From NCBI GenBank assembly GCA_963795805.1, contig CAWCIV010000004.1:1-64000 (forward strand): a stretch of DNA of 64,000 nucleotides. Direction: 5' to 3'. Numbering within the stretch: the stretch's first letter is position 1; every line of letters begins with the position of its first letter. The notes beneath the pieces are model-generated. The model saw only the letters and a list, made by a program, of their open reading frames with translations. It made no database searches and was not told where the DNA came from. A program made the translations under genes and the position numbers. Origin of the DNA: JALYYC01 sp963795805. Lineage in GTDB: Bacteria > Chloroflexota > Dormibacteria > CF-121. Shown here in pieces: positions 18,649 to 31,197 of this stretch.

Positions 18649-18672
18649 AGGGCCGCCGAAACGGCCCCCTAT
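18646..18672 (-). terminator. intrinsic terminator of yggT
   Basis: On the minus strand GGGCCG-TTTCGG-CGGCCC forms a strong stem followed by TCTATTTTTTT. It overlaps the end of DUF1697 on the other strand and starts 15 nt after the proposed yggT stop. Confidence 0.8.
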
Positions 18673-18686
18673 TGCCGTGATCGAAT

Positions 18687-19137
18687 TTAGTCGACGACGG
18701 TCGTGGTCCTGTTCCGGTTGTTGCATCAGGCGGATCAGCGAGACGATGCCCCAGCCGATCAGCGTGTAGATGATGATCGCGACGACGGACTCTGGCTCGA
18801 AGACCGAGCGGCCCTGTGACGCCGTGTTGAAGATGCCGTGGAAGGGCGCGACCAACGGATCGGTCAACGCGTACATGAAGCCGACAAACGCCGAGGCGGT
18901 GCTGGCGCCGAACATCTTGAGCAGGAAGCGAATCGCGATCAGGGTGTCGATCAGTCCGACGACCCACCAGATGACCTGGGCGACGCGCTCGTTGCCGGCG
19001 CCACTTCGATAGATATCCGTCCGCGAGGTCCGGACAGCGCCGACCGGTGCGACAGGCGTGACCGGAGTCACGGGGGTCACCGGTTGACCGGTCGTGGTCT
19101 CCTGTCGAATGACTTCGCGATCGTTGTATTCAGCCAT
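18687..19137 (-). CDS. YggT-family membrane protein (one frame change near the end)
   Basis: About 150 residues. A Pro/Thr/Val-rich N-terminal tail precedes two hydrophobic segments (VIWWVVGLIDTLIAIRFLLK and VVAIIIYTLIGWGIVSLIRL) typical of YggT/YlmG proteins. AAGGAG precedes ATG. As written, the frame runs on to 18118 antisense through DUF1697 with no homology. One base removed in GATGCAACAACC gives RNRTTTVVD and a TAA at 18687, just before a strong terminator, so an indel there is likely. Confidence 0.7.
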
Positions 19138-19191
19138 TAGTTCTCCTTGATGAGCCGAGGATCCATCGCGTAAGGCTCAAACGCTACATTC

Positions 19192-19219
19192 ATAGTAGCA
19201 GGTTTTATGGCAATGTCAA
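19192..19219 (-). promoter_or_regulatory. yggT promoter
   Basis: Minus strand TTGACA (19214-19219), 16 nt, TACTAT (19192-19197). It gives a leader of about 50 nt ending in an AAGGAG ribosome site. Confidence 0.6.
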
Positions 19220-19257
19220 CGCGGTAATCTCACGCTCGGTGAGGTCGCACGCGGATC

Positions 19258-19263
19258 TAAACT
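19258..19263 (+). promoter_or_regulatory. -10-like box abutting lhr
   Basis: TAAACT ends 6 nt before the ATG and no ribosome site is present, consistent with a leaderless transcript. No convincing -35. Confidence 0.35.
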
Positions 19264-19269
19264 GAACCA

Positions 19270-22200
19270 ATGCCCCCCGCCGTCGACCTGTTTTCGCCTG
19301 CCGCCCGCGGCTGGTTTTTGGGCGCCTTCGAAGCTCCGACCCTGGTGCAAACCGAGGGCTGGCGGTCGGTCGCGGCTGGGGCCCATACCCTGATGGCGGC
19401 GCCGACCGGGAGCGGCAAGACGCTGGCGGCCTTCTTCTGGTGTCTCGACCGCCTCGCTTCGGAACCGGTCCCACCGGAAGCCGAGCGATGCCGGGTGCTC
19501 TACGTTTCGCCACTCAAGGCGCTGACCGTTGATATCGAGCGCAACCTCCAGGCGCCCCTTCGGGGCATCTCTCTCAACGCCGAACGGCTCGGCGTCCCCA
19601 TGGCGCCGATCTCGGTCGCCATCCGGACCGGCGATACGCCTCAGCGCGAGCGGCGTCAGATCGAGCGGCGGCCCCCGGACATCCTGATCACGACGCCGGA
19701 ATCCTTGTTCCTGCTGCTGACCAGCGCCGCGCGCCAGATCCTGCCATCCGTGCGCTGGGTGATCGTGGACGAGATCCACTCGATGGCGCAGACCAAGCGA
19801 GGCGCCCATCTCGCGCTCAGCCTGGAACGGCTCTCAGCGATCACGAAGGTCGAGCCGCAGCGGATCGGCCTGTCGGCCACCCAGCGCCCGCTCGAGGAGA
19901 CGGCGCGGTTCCTTGGCGGAAGCCAGCGCCCGGTGACGATCGTGGACGCAGGCAAGATCAAACCGCTGGAGATCACGGTCGAGGTGCCGGTGGACGACAT
20001 GGCCAACCTGGAGCGGGGCGCTGATGTGTACAGCGGTCCCGCGGCGGTGATCGGCGCCGAGGAAGGCGACGAGCGTTCACGCGCAGAGACGCAGCATCTG
20101 GCCGGCGATCCACCCGCGCATCCTGGAGCTGATCCGAGTTGCACCGCTCGACCATCGTCTTCGTCAACTCGCGCCGCCTGGCAGAACGATTGGCCGCCCA
20201 TCTCAATGAGCTGGCGGGAGAAGAGCTGGTGCGCGCTCACCATGGCTCGATCGCCAAGGAACAGCGGATGCTAATCGAAGACGCGCTCAAAGCGGGGCGC
20301 CTCCCGGCGCTGGTAGCGACCTCGAGCCTGGAGCTCGGCATCGACATGGGGGCCGTCGACCTCGTCATCCAGGTGGAGTCGCCAACCAGCGTCGCGAGCG
20401 GCATCCAGCGCATCGGCCGCGCCGGTCACTCGGTCGGCGAACCGTCGAAAGGCACGATCTTCCCCAAGTACCGCGGCGACCTGTTGGAGACCGCCGTTGT
20501 CGTTGAGCGCATGCTGGCCGGCGAGATCGAGACGACGCGCGTGCCGCGTAATCCGCTCGACGTCCTCGCGCAGCAGATTGTCGCCATGTGCGCGCTCGAC
20601 GAATGGTCGGTCACCGCCGTCTCCGAGCTGGTGCGTCGCGCCTATCCCTTCAGCGACCTGGGGCCCCGCGCGCTCGAGGCGACGCTCGATATGCTCAGCG
20701 GCCGCTATCCGTCTGATGAGTTCGCCGAGCTGCGACCGCGCATCGTCTGGGACCGGCTCGAGGGAACGCTTCGCGGCCGGGCGGGCGCGCAACGGCTTGC
20801 CGTCGTCAGTGGGGGCACGATCCCCGACCGCGGCCTGTACTCCGTGAATCTGCTCGCCGACGGCAAGCGAGTCGGCGAGCTCGACGAGGAAATGGTCTAC
20901 GAGATGCGCCCCGGCGAAACGTTCGTCCTCGGGGCGACCACCTGGCGGGTCGCCGACATCACGAACTCGCAGGTGATGGTCACGCCGGCGCCCGGCGAAC
21001 CGGGACGGATCTCGTTCTGGCACGGCGATGCCTTGGGGCGCCCGATCGAGGTCGGCAGGGCCCTGGGCGAGATGACGCGCGAGCTGCTTGCGCTCGATCA
21101 CGAGGATGCGATCGATCGCCTCCGTGAGCGCTCGAAGTTCGACGAGCGTGCGGCCGGCAACCTGATGGATTACCTGTCGGACCAGGCGCAGGCGACCGGC
21201 ACCGTCCCGGATGACCGCACCATCGTGGTCGAGCGATTCCGCGATCAGTTGGGCGACTGGCGCCTCTCGGTGTTGACGCCATTCGGTGCGCGGGTGCACG
21301 CCCCCTGGGCGCTGGCCGCGAAAGCCCGCATGCAGCAGCAGCACGACATCGATGTCCAGTCGATCTACACGGACGACGGGTTCGCCCTGCGTCTGCCGGA
21401 AGCCGATGTGGCCCCGGATATCGCGACCATCCTGTTCGACCCGGAGGAGATTCGCGAGCTGGTCACGGCGGAGCTGCATGGGTCGGCGCTCTTCGCCTCG
21501 CGATTTCGCGAGAACGCGGCCCGCGCCCTCTTGCTGCCGCGGCGGCGGCCCGGTGAGCGGACGCCACTCTGGCAGCAGCGACAACGCAGCCACGACCTGC
21601 TCCAGGTCGCGGGCAACCACCCGGACTTCCCGATCTTGATCGAGACCTACCGCGAATGCCTGAGCGATGTCTTCGACATGGACGCGCTGCGCGAGCTGAT
21701 GGCCGCCATCCGGTCACGCGAGGTCCGGACTGTTGTCGTCGACACCGATCGCGCCTCCCCCTTCGCCTCGTCGTTGATCTTCGACTACGTGGCGCAGTTC
21801 ATGTACGAAGGCGACGCGCCGCTCGGAGAACGGCGCGCCCAGGCGCTGACGTTGGATCGCGAGCTGCTGGCCGAACTGCTCGGCACCGAGGAGCTTCGTG
21901 AACTTCTGGACCCGCGCGCCATCGAGGTCCTCGAGTTGGAGCTGCAGGGTTTAGTCGAGGCGCGGTGGCCTCGCGACCCGGACGAGGCGGCCGACCAGTT
22001 GCGCCGGCTTGGGGATCTTGGTGTCGACGAAGCCGCGGCCCGAGGCATCACGGCGCCGTGGCTGGAAGAGCTCGAACGACAGCGGCGTGCCGTGCGCGTC
22101 CGGATCGCCGGCGGCGAACGATGGATCGCGGCCGAGGATGCCGGTCGCTATCGCGACGTGCTCGGCGTCACGCTACCGGTTGGACTCCCGGAGGTCTTCC

Positions 22201-23655
22201 TCGGCCGCACCGAGGATCCCCTGGCCTCGCTTCTTGTGCGCTGGGCTCGGACTCACGTGCCGTTCACACGGTAACGATCCGGCCACCCGCTGGGGTCTGT
22301 CCACGCGTGAAGTCGATGAGACCCTGCAGCGCCTCGCCGGACGCGGGGACCTGCTCGCCGGGGAGTTTCGACCGGGTCATGCGGGTCGCGAGTATTGCCA
22401 TCCCGACGTCCTGCGCACGCTGCGGCGGAAGTCGCTGGCGGCGCTGCGTCGCGAGGTCGAACCGGTCCCGGTCGAGGCGCTCGGTCGGTTCCTCCCGGCA
22501 TGGCACGGCATTGGAACGCAGGCAGCAGGGATCGAGCGGTTAGCGGAGATCGTCTTCCAGCTGCAGGGCCACGCCATCCCGGCTTCGGTCCTGGAGCGCG
22601 ACGCGTTGCCTGCCAGGATGCGTGAGTATCGCCCGCAGCTGCTCGATCAGCTGATCTCCATGGGCGAAGTCGTCTGGATGGGTCGCGGCTCGCTCGGCCC
22701 GCACGATGGTCGCATTGCCCTCTACCTCCGAGCCGATGCGCCGCGCCTGATCGGTGAGCCGGTGCCGGCCGAGGGCGAGGTCCAGGCTCGACTGCGCACG
22801 CATCTGCAAAATCGGGGTGCGTCCTTCTTCCGCGATCTCTACTACGCGGCCGGCCAGGGCGACGAGGAAGCGGTCCTTGACGCGCTCTGGGACATGGTCT
22901 GGTCCGGCGAGGTGACCAATGACACCTTCCTGCCGCTGCGGATGCTCGGACCGCGGGTGCGGCGGAATCCACGACGGCCGCTGATGCGGCTGGGGCCGCC
23001 CGGCGCCGCAGGCCGGTGGTCGCTGGTCAGCGACCTCCTGCATCCGACGGTATCGCCCACCGAGCACCTGCATGCCATGGCGGGGACCTTGCTGCAGCGC
23101 TACGGCGTCCTGACCCGCGAGGCCGCGCTCGGCGAGGGCGTCACCGGCGGTTTTGCGGCGCTCTATCCGGTGCTGCGAGCCATGGAAGAGGCCGGCAAGA
23201 TCCGGCGCGGCTACTTCATCGATGGCCTTGGCGGCCTGCAATTCGCCCTGCCCGGCGCCGTCGACCGGCTGCGCGCCGCGCGGGATGAAGAAGTAAGGTC
23301 GTCGCGTTCGCCGCGACAGATCCGGCGAGTCCCTATGGGACGGCGATTCCGTGGCCGGCGCATCGAGACCCGAATGGCCCGAGCGGCAGGCGCCTACGTT
23401 GTGCTGGACGGCGGCGAGTTGCGGCTCTATCTCGAGCGCGGTGGCCGGTCGCTGCTGACCGTTGGCAATGTCCACCTTTCGCATCTCCAGGCCCTGGCGG
23501 CGGTGGCGACCCGCGTCGACAAGCTCGAGATCCAATCGATCGACAGCGCGCCGGTCAAGGAGTCGCCGCTGCAAGAACTCCTGCGCGAGGCGGGCTTTGG
23601 CACGACACCGAAGGGCCTCGTGCTCTGGCCCGAGCGCCGGCCCGTCCATGCCTGA
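19270..23655 (+). pseudogene. lhr: Lhr-type large ATP-dependent helicase, three frame changes
   Basis: The three frames together give a full-length Lhr (about 1,460 codons). Frame 1 (19270 to about 20075): Walker A PTGSGKT, DEIHSM box and SATQRPLEETARF. A short frame (about 20081-20134) encodes RRSIWPAIHPRILELIR. Frame 3 (20139-22274): IVFVNSRRLAERLAA, ATSSLELGIDMG and QRIGRAGHSVG, then the winged-helix region. A last frame (about 22275-23655) carries the rest of the C-terminal domain: TRWGLSTREVDETLQRL onward. Shifts fall near 20078, 20136 and 22270. Conservation is high on both sides of each, so sequence error is as likely as decay. Lhr helicases act in DNA repair. Confidence 0.85.
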
Positions 23656-24394
23656 AGGCGACACCATCTGGCGGACGGCGGCCGCGCTGCGCCGCCGGAT
23701 CGAGGGCAAGGTCGTCACCGAGGCGCGCCCGGTGCGCATCCAGCGGTTGGAGGGACGTCACGTGCTCAGCGTGGAACCAACCGGCAAGCATCTGATCATG
23801 CGGTTCGACGGCGACATCGCCTTGCACTCGCACATGCGGATGACCGGCTCGTGGCACCTCTACCGGCCGGGCGAGCGCTGGCGGCAGCCCGCCCATCGCG
23901 TTACGGCGATGCTGGCCTTCGATGATGTCGTCGCGGTGTGCTTTGCGGCGCCAGTGGTGGAGCTGGTCCGCGACCCGCGGCGAACGGTCGAGCACCTTGG
24001 ACCCGACGTGCTGGTCGAGCCCTTCGCGCTCGACGAGGTGATCCGCCGCGCCCGGCGGTCGGCCAACGCCACGCTTGGCGAGTTGTTGCTCGACCAGCGG
24101 GTCTGCGCCGGCTTGGGCAACATCTACAAATGCGAGGCGCTCTGGGCGCACCGACTCGATCCCTGGGCCGCACCCTCGACGCTGGACGATGCCGCGCTGC
24201 GCCGTCTCTACGAAACGGCCCGCGACCTGATGCGCCGGAGCCTGGCGGGTCGCGGCTTCAACGACAGGCGCGCGGTTCATGCCCGCGGCGGACGGCCGTG
24301 CCCGCGCTGCGCGACCCCGATCCGGATCCGCGCCCAGGGCGAACAGGCGCGGCTGACGTACTTCTGCCCGCGCTGCCAGCAGGTCGGTCACTGA
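23648..24394 (+). CDS. nei: endonuclease VIII-like DNA glycosylase (Nei)
   Basis: 248 residues. It starts MPEGDTIWRTA, where Pro2 and Glu3 are the catalytic residues of Fpg/Nei enzymes; TIW favours the Nei branch. The H2TH region contains LLLDQRVCAGLGNIYKCEAL. The C-terminal zinc finger is PCPRC...FCPRCQ. Removes oxidised pyrimidines. ATG overlaps the last 8 nt of lhr; lhr-nei pairs are common in actinobacteria, which supports a shared repair role. Confidence 0.9.
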   Translation: MPEGDTIWRTAAALRRRIEGKVVTEARPVRIQRLEGRHVLSVEPTGKHLIMRFDGDIALHSHMRMTGSWHLYRPGERWRQPAHRVTAMLAFDDVVAVCFAAPVVELVRDPRRTVEHLGPDVLVEPFALDEVIRRARRSANATLGELLLDQRVCAGLGNIYKCEALWAHRLDPWAAPSTLDDAALRRLYETARDLMRRSLAGRGFNDRRAVHARGGRPCPRCATPIRIRAQGEQARLTYFCPRCQQVGH

Positions 24395-24437
24395 CCCTGT
24401 AGTTCTCGGCGGGCTGTGACAGACAGCTGTCGCGACC

Positions 24438-25652
24438 ATGCCTCAGGATGCAAGCGTGGCCGCCGACGAGAGCCCGCTGGACCGGATCCGGCGCGAGTAC
24501 GAGCACCTCCCGGCCTGGATCGCCCGGCAGCCGGCCGAGGCCTGCGGGCCGATCGCGCTCGAGCTCCAGGAGCTTCGCGACCGATCGGAGGCAAATTCGG
24601 CCGAGGCGCTCGGACGGTTCGAGAAGTCGCGTGCCTGGGCCGCCGAGGGCGCGCTCGACCTGGTGTCATGGTTGCAGTCGCACGGCAAGCTCTCGGGCGG
24701 CGCGGCGATGCAGCGGGTCGCGATCGCGCGCCAGCTGGAGCAGCTGCCGGAAACCGCGAAGGCCTTTCAGCGCGGCGACCTGGGCTACGAGCACGTCGCG
24801 ATCCTGAGCCGGACGGCGGAGCGGGTCGGCGCCGTGGCGATGCAGGAGGCGGAGCCGGCCTTGCTGGCGGCGGCGAAGCAGCAGGGTCCAGGCCAGTTCT
24901 GCGACGTGGCGAAGGAGTTTGAGCACCGGTCGGACGCCGAGGCGGCCCTGCGCGAGACCAACCGGGCCTTCAGTCGCCGCTATCTTCACCTGAGCGAGCC
25001 TCGAGACGGACTGGTCCGCCTCGATGGGCTGCTGGACGCCGAAGGCGGGGCGACGCTGAAGACGGCCCTGGACCGGCTGATGCCACCGCCGTCCCGGAAT
25101 GACGAACGCAAGGCCGAGCAGCGCCGAGCCGACGCGATGGTCGACCTGGCCCGGACAGCGCTCAGCGGCGGCAAGCTGGGCAGCACCGGTGGGCAGCGGC
25201 CGCATCTGGTGATCACCGCCAGCGTCGAGACAATGGCCGGCGTGCCGGGTGCCGCGCCGGCGCGCATGGACGGCGTTGGGCCAGTGGCCCGGGAGACGGT
25301 CGAGCGGCATGCGTGCGATTCGGTGGTCAGCTGGCTGGTGGCGAGGGCCGAATTCGAAAGTGAAACCAGCCACGCGCACCGGCAGATCCCAGCGTCAACG
25401 CGACGGGCGCTGGTCGCTCGGGATCGAGAATGCGTCTTCCATGGATGCCACCGGCCGGCGGGCTGGTGCGATGGGCATCACCTGGTGTTCTGGTCGCGCG
25501 GCGGCGAGACGAAACTTGAAAATCTCGCGCTGGTCTGCGGCCGGCACCACCGGATGCTCCACGAAGAGGGATGGACGCTGCAACGATCCGGCGGCCGGTG
25601 GGTGACAAGACCACCGGTCCGGCGTGTCGCGCAGCACTCGCGCTCGGCCTGA
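24438..25652 (+). CDS. DUF222 / HNH endonuclease domain protein
   Basis: 404 residues. The N-terminal 270 residues are an alpha-helical DUF222 domain (ALDLVSWLQSHGKLSGG is typical). The C-terminal HNH domain reads VARDRECVFHGCHRPAGWCD, then GHHLVFWSRGGETKLENLALVCGRHHRMLH in shortened form: Cys pairs for zinc plus His/Asn/His catalytic residues. Family members resemble the mycobacterial 13E12-repeat proteins and are often multicopy. Chromosomal function unknown. Confidence 0.85.
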   Translation: MPQDASVAADESPLDRIRREYEHLPAWIARQPAEACGPIALELQELRDRSEANSAEALGRFEKSRAWAAEGALDLVSWLQSHGKLSGGAAMQRVAIARQLEQLPETAKAFQRGDLGYEHVAILSRTAERVGAVAMQEAEPALLAAAKQQGPGQFCDVAKEFEHRSDAEAALRETNRAFSRRYLHLSEPRDGLVRLDGLLDAEGGATLKTALDRLMPPPSRNDERKAEQRRADAMVDLARTALSGGKLGSTGGQRPHLVITASVETMAGVPGAAPARMDGVGPVARETVERHACDSVVSWLVARAEFESETSHAHRQIPASTRRALVARDRECVFHGCHRPAGWCDGHHLVFWSRGGETKLENLALVCGRHHRMLHEEGWTLQRSGGRWVTRPPVRRVAQHSRSA

Positions 25653-25697
25653 TTCCGTCGCCTCGCGGCGGCCCAGACCAGGCGAGCTGCTCTCGGC

Positions 25698-26390
25698 TCA
25701 GCCCCTGCCGTAGACAGGCACGGCGACCCCGGTGATCGCCGCGGCCGCGTCGCTGCAGAGGAAGGCGATTGCCTGCGCGATCTCCGCCGGCGGGACGGCC
25801 TTTTCGAGTAACTTCTCGGGCAGCGATTTGCGATTCGCCGGCGTGTCGATGATCGAGGGGATCACCGCGTTGACGCGGACACCGCTGCCCTTGAGCTCTG
25901 TTGCCAGCACCTCGGTCAGCTTGAGCACGCCCGCCTTGGCAATCGCGTACGCGGCCGCACCGCCTTCAGCGCTGACGCCCGATCGGGACGAGACATTCAC
26001 GATGGCGCCACCATGGCCGGCGGCGAGCATGCGGCGCGCACCCGCCCGGCAGGACCACCACGCGGAACCCAGGTTCAGATTCATCATGAACGTGTAGTCA
26101 TCCGGATTGGTGTCGACGACCTTGCCAGCCTTGAAGCCTCCCGTCGCGTTCACCAGCCAGCGGGGCTGCCCGATGGCATCGATCCGCCCCCAGAGCTCGT
26201 CGACCTCCAGGCGCGACGTCAGGTCGGCCGTATCACCGCGAACCGTTCCGGGGTACTTGTCCTGGAGCTTCGAGACCTCGCCGCGGGAGCGCGCCACGGC
26301 GATCACCTGGTCGCCCCGCCGGGCGAAGACATCGACGATCGCGGTGCCGAGACCACCCGTCGCGCCGCAAATAACGGCCAGGTCCGCCAT
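25698..26390 (-). CDS. short-chain dehydrogenase/reductase
   Basis: 230 residues. Rossmann motif ICGATGGLGTAI, NAT in LVNATGG (NNAG equivalent), catalytic Ser in NVSSRSG and YAIAK for Tyr/Lys. Substrate unknown. It begins directly after a RibD-like reductase gene (stop and start 1 nt apart) in an operon with a Rieske protein. Confidence 0.85.
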   Translation of the reverse strand: MADLAVICGATGGLGTAIVDVFARRGDQVIAVARSRGEVSKLQDKYPGTVRGDTADLTSRLEVDELWGRIDAIGQPRWLVNATGGFKAGKVVDTNPDDYTFMMNLNLGSAWWSCRAGARRMLAAGHGGAIVNVSSRSGVSAEGGAAAYAIAKAGVLKLTEVLATELKGSGVRVNAVIPSIIDTPANRKSLPEKLLEKAVPPAEIAQAIAFLCSDAAAAITGVAVPVYGRG

Positions 26391-26391
26391 G

Positions 26392-27201
26392 TTAAGCCGC
26401 CTCCTTCAGTCGATAGCGCAAGAACAGGTATGACTCGTGCTGGCGAACGCTCTGCAATGCGATCCACTTGAGACGTTTGGTGAAGTCGACCCCATGGATC
26501 AGACCGAACGACTGATTCTCGGCCTGGCCTGCGAGCGTCGGCGACACCGTCAGGAAGAGTTCGTGAACACGCCCCGCCTCCACCAACTCGCCAAACAAAC
26601 TCGGTCCGCCCTCGGTCAGGATCGAACGATGACCCTCGGACGACAGCGTCGCGATGACTTGCCTCGGATCAAGCCGCGGTCCTGGCGAAACGGCGATGAC
26701 GCGATTGGTGCTGGGCAGGCGACGGCGCAACGCCGGCTCGGCCTCTGTTGTCGTGAGCACCAGCGCCCCCTGCTGGATCGCCTTCGTCGAGGGATCGAGC
26801 TCACCGCGGGCCGTGACGATCGCCAGTGCCGGGTCGGGTGCGCGGCCAAGCTTCTGGCGAAGCGCCTGATAGCCGCCGGCCGCGGCCGGATAGATGTACT
26901 GCGGCGTCCAGAGCGCCGTGCCTCCCTCCGCCCGTACCGTACCTGCGCCGACCAGGATCACGTCGGCGAAGGCGCGGAGGAGCCCCATCACGAACCGGTC
27001 GGCCTCGTTGCGGCGGCTGATAATCCCGCCGGATGGCGCCTTTCCCTTCTCAATGGCGACGATCCCGTCGATCGAGCTGACGAAGTTCGCGTAAAGGCAG
27101 GGTGGTTCGAGCGCAAGCTGCCCGCCATAGAGCGCGGCGAGCTCCGCTGGGAGTATCTCGGGCGGCGGGGTGGCATCGAAGAGACGCGTGAGCGGCTTCA
27201 G
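26392..27201 (-). CDS. RibD C-terminal domain reductase-like protein
   Basis: 269 residues of the RibD_C/dihydrofolate-reductase-like family. Motifs: NFVSSIDGIVAI, DVILVGAGTVRAEGG and SILTEGGPSLFGELV. There is no deaminase domain, so it is a stand-alone NADPH reductase, possibly in riboflavin or F420-type metabolism. Homology starts at LKPLTRLFD. The only usable in-frame initiator is CTG at 27201; an ATG that overlaps the upstream stop is in another frame and closes after nine codons. Confidence 0.75.
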   Translation of the reverse strand: MKPLTRLFDATPPPEILPAELAALYGGQLALEPPCLYANFVSSIDGIVAIEKGKAPSGGIISRRNEADRFVMGLLRAFADVILVGAGTVRAEGGTALWTPQYIYPAAAGGYQALRQKLGRAPDPALAIVTARGELDPSTKAIQQGALVLTTTEAEPALRRRLPSTNRVIAVSPGPRLDPRQVIATLSSEGHRSILTEGGPSLFGELVEAGRVHELFLTVSPTLAGQAENQSFGLIHGVDFTKRLKWIALQSVRQHESYLFLRYRLKEAA

Positions 27202-27226
27202 ACTGGAAGCCCGGTCGTGCTTCGCA

Positions 27227-28129
27227 TCAGTTCGGCTGCGCCGTCTCGGGTGAGATGCGGACTTCGATCTGGCCGCTCTGCACGCGAGTCTCGTAGCGCA
27301 CCTGGCTGATGGTAGCCGGACCGCCCTGGACGACCCCGGTGCAGACATCGAAGCGCGAGGCGTGCCAGGGACAGATGACCTGGTTGCCCTCCAACTTGCC
27401 CTTGGAGAGCGGGCCACCGGCGTGTCCGCAGGTCTCACCGATGGCGCAGATCTTCCCGGCCGTTTTGTAAAGCAGCACCGGTGTCTCGCCGGCCATGGCC
27501 TTTACGAGCTTGCCCTCGGCCAGGTTCGCTTCAGGAAGCACTGGCGTGTAGTCGCTGGGCTGGTGCTGAAAGGCGTGGTGGTTGACACCGGTCCCGATGC
27601 CGAAGACCAGATCTCCGCCCAGGTACGCCGCCGCGATCACGAACGCATAGCCGAGCAGCGCGACGACGATCGCCACGCCGCGACCATGGCCTGACAGCCG
27701 GATGATCAGCGACAGAAAGTACAACACGATGGCCGTCGTGTTCAGGAGTCCGTGGGCCAGGCCGACCCGCCGTTCGCGGTCGTAGGTTTCATTCCAGTCT
27801 GTGTAGCCGGTCACGGCGGCCCCCACGCCGGCCAGCAGGCCGATGAAGATCGTGACGTCGGCCGCCGAAACCCACCCGTGCGTGCCCTTGACCAGCCAGA
27901 TGACGTCGAACAGGATCGCGAGCGTCCAGGCGCCCAGCGGGATATCGGTGATCACCGGATGGAGTGGATGGCCGAGCCAGGTGCCGTGGAGCAACGTCTT
28001 GAACGTCGCTCCGGGAGCGCCGAGGCCCTTATAGAGGCCGCGGATCACACGCTGGAGCGCCTCGGCCAGAGGGTCCAGCCATTTCTGCTGGTCAAGGATT
28101 CGGTTCACGACTCGACTCATGCCACGCAT
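27227..28129 (-). CDS. DUF2231 membrane domain fused to Rieske [2Fe-2S] domain
   Basis: 300 residues. The N-terminal half carries HPLHPVITDIPLGAW and about four TM helices (DUF2231). The C-terminal half is a Rieske domain with ligands in TCGHAGGPLS and CPWHASRFD. Likely an inner-membrane electron-transfer protein with the cluster on a soluble face. It is the first gene of an operon with a RibD-like reductase and an SDR, suggesting a redox module of unknown substrate. Confidence 0.85.
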   Translation of the reverse strand: MRGMSRVVNRILDQQKWLDPLAEALQRVIRGLYKGLGAPGATFKTLLHGTWLGHPLHPVITDIPLGAWTLAILFDVIWLVKGTHGWVSAADVTIFIGLLAGVGAAVTGYTDWNETYDRERRVGLAHGLLNTTAIVLYFLSLIIRLSGHGRGVAIVVALLGYAFVIAAAYLGGDLVFGIGTGVNHHAFQHQPSDYTPVLPEANLAEGKLVKAMAGETPVLLYKTAGKICAIGETCGHAGGPLSKGKLEGNQVICPWHASRFDVCTGVVQGGPATISQVRYETRVQSGQIEVRISPETAQPN

Positions 28130-28183
28130 CTCCCTCTGATCGATCCCGACTGCGCCGCTTCGAATTCTAGATTCGAACCCCGC

Positions 28184-30181
<1,998 letters not shown>

Positions 30182-30435
30182 TACCTACCTGATACGAATT
30201 GGTCACGGCTGCCAGATCATTCGCCCAAATTGTTGCTTATTCATCCGATCGCCGTTGGAACCCGTAGTGACTGGTGAGATGCGTAGGCGATTTCGGCGAC
30301 TTCTCTTTCGCCTCGGACTCGTGAAGCTCGAACGGCAACGTTGCTGGCGGGATATTTCCGAGATCACCGTGCGGCTTGCCCCCACGCTGGCGGCCAACGA
30401 CAGCCGCAAGCCCCGCCAGCTGTCCGGCTAGACGG
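30182..30435. other. intergenic, no confident gene
   Basis: 254 bp upstream of ftsH and downstream of the SGNH gene. A plus-strand frame of 50 codons (about 30279-30431) starting MRRRFRRLLFRLGLVKLER is Arg-rich and unsupported. A TATCAG 7 nt before the ftsH GTG could be its -10. Confidence 0.25.
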
Positions 30436-31197
30436 TTATTCGCGGAGCGCCGCCTCGAACCGAGCCGCGATCGCCACGTAGCCGAGCTCGCTCGGGTGGA
30501 ACCCGTCGCCGCTGATCCATTCGGGGTGCTGGTCGGCGACCTCGCCCTGGGCATGCAGATCGACAAGGGTCGCACCCTCGTTGTGGACGACGCGTGCGAT
30601 CGCGGCGTTGTACTGATCGACGCGCGTGTTGAGTTGATCAGCCGTCGTCGTCCCGGTTCCCGTCGGACACTGCGCGGTTGGCGGCGGGTTCGTTGAGAGG
30701 CATTTGACGACGGCCGGGAGGTGATCGAGGTACGGGGTGTTGGCGACGAGGACTCGCGCCGTCCCACGCTGGCGCAGCGCCTGCACCAGCGTCTCGAGCT
30801 GACCTTCGTAGACCGCCGGGGTAACCCCGGCCAGGAGATCGTTGACGTTGAGCCAGACCGTCACGAGCGTCGGGTGGACGGCGAGCGCCTGCGGCAATTC
30901 CGTTTGGAGCGCAACCGCCGTGGTCGCCCCCGGGATGCCATCGTTGTAGTAGACGGACGAGCGAGGAAGAGCGTCGTTAAAGATCAGCTGCGGCCATGCC
31001 TGCCGAACGCCCTGCTCCGTGCCGGTGCCGACCGTCTCGCTCGCCCCAACGGCCACGTACACGACCGCCGCGCCCGAACTTTTCGCTGCTCCCGTCGCCG
31101 GCGTCGATCCGCTCCCGCCCGCGGCGGGTCCGCAGGCGCCGAGCACCGCGACCAGCAGGCTCGCGACCAGCCCCCGACCGGCGATCGCCCTCTTCAT
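30436..31197 (-). CDS. SGNH/GDSL-like hydrolase lipoprotein
   Basis: 253 residues. Lipoprotein signal with VLGACG. Then block I VGASET (Ser nucleophile), GIPGATT (block II Gly), WLNVND (block III Asn) and DGFHPSELGY (Asp/His). An exported esterase or acylhydrolase. Its start overlaps the stop of the ABC permease gene (ATGA), so it belongs to the same operon. Confidence 0.8.
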   Translation of the reverse strand: MKRAIAGRGLVASLLVAVLGACGPAAGGSGSTPATGAAKSSGAAVVYVAVGASETVGTGTEQGVRQAWPQLIFNDALPRSSVYYNDGIPGATTAVALQTELPQALAVHPTLVTVWLNVNDLLAGVTPAVYEGQLETLVQALRQRGTARVLVANTPYLDHLPAVVKCLSTNPPPTAQCPTGTGTTTADQLNTRVDQYNAAIARVVHNEGATLVDLHAQGEVADQHPEWISGDGFHPSELGYVAIAARFEAALRE

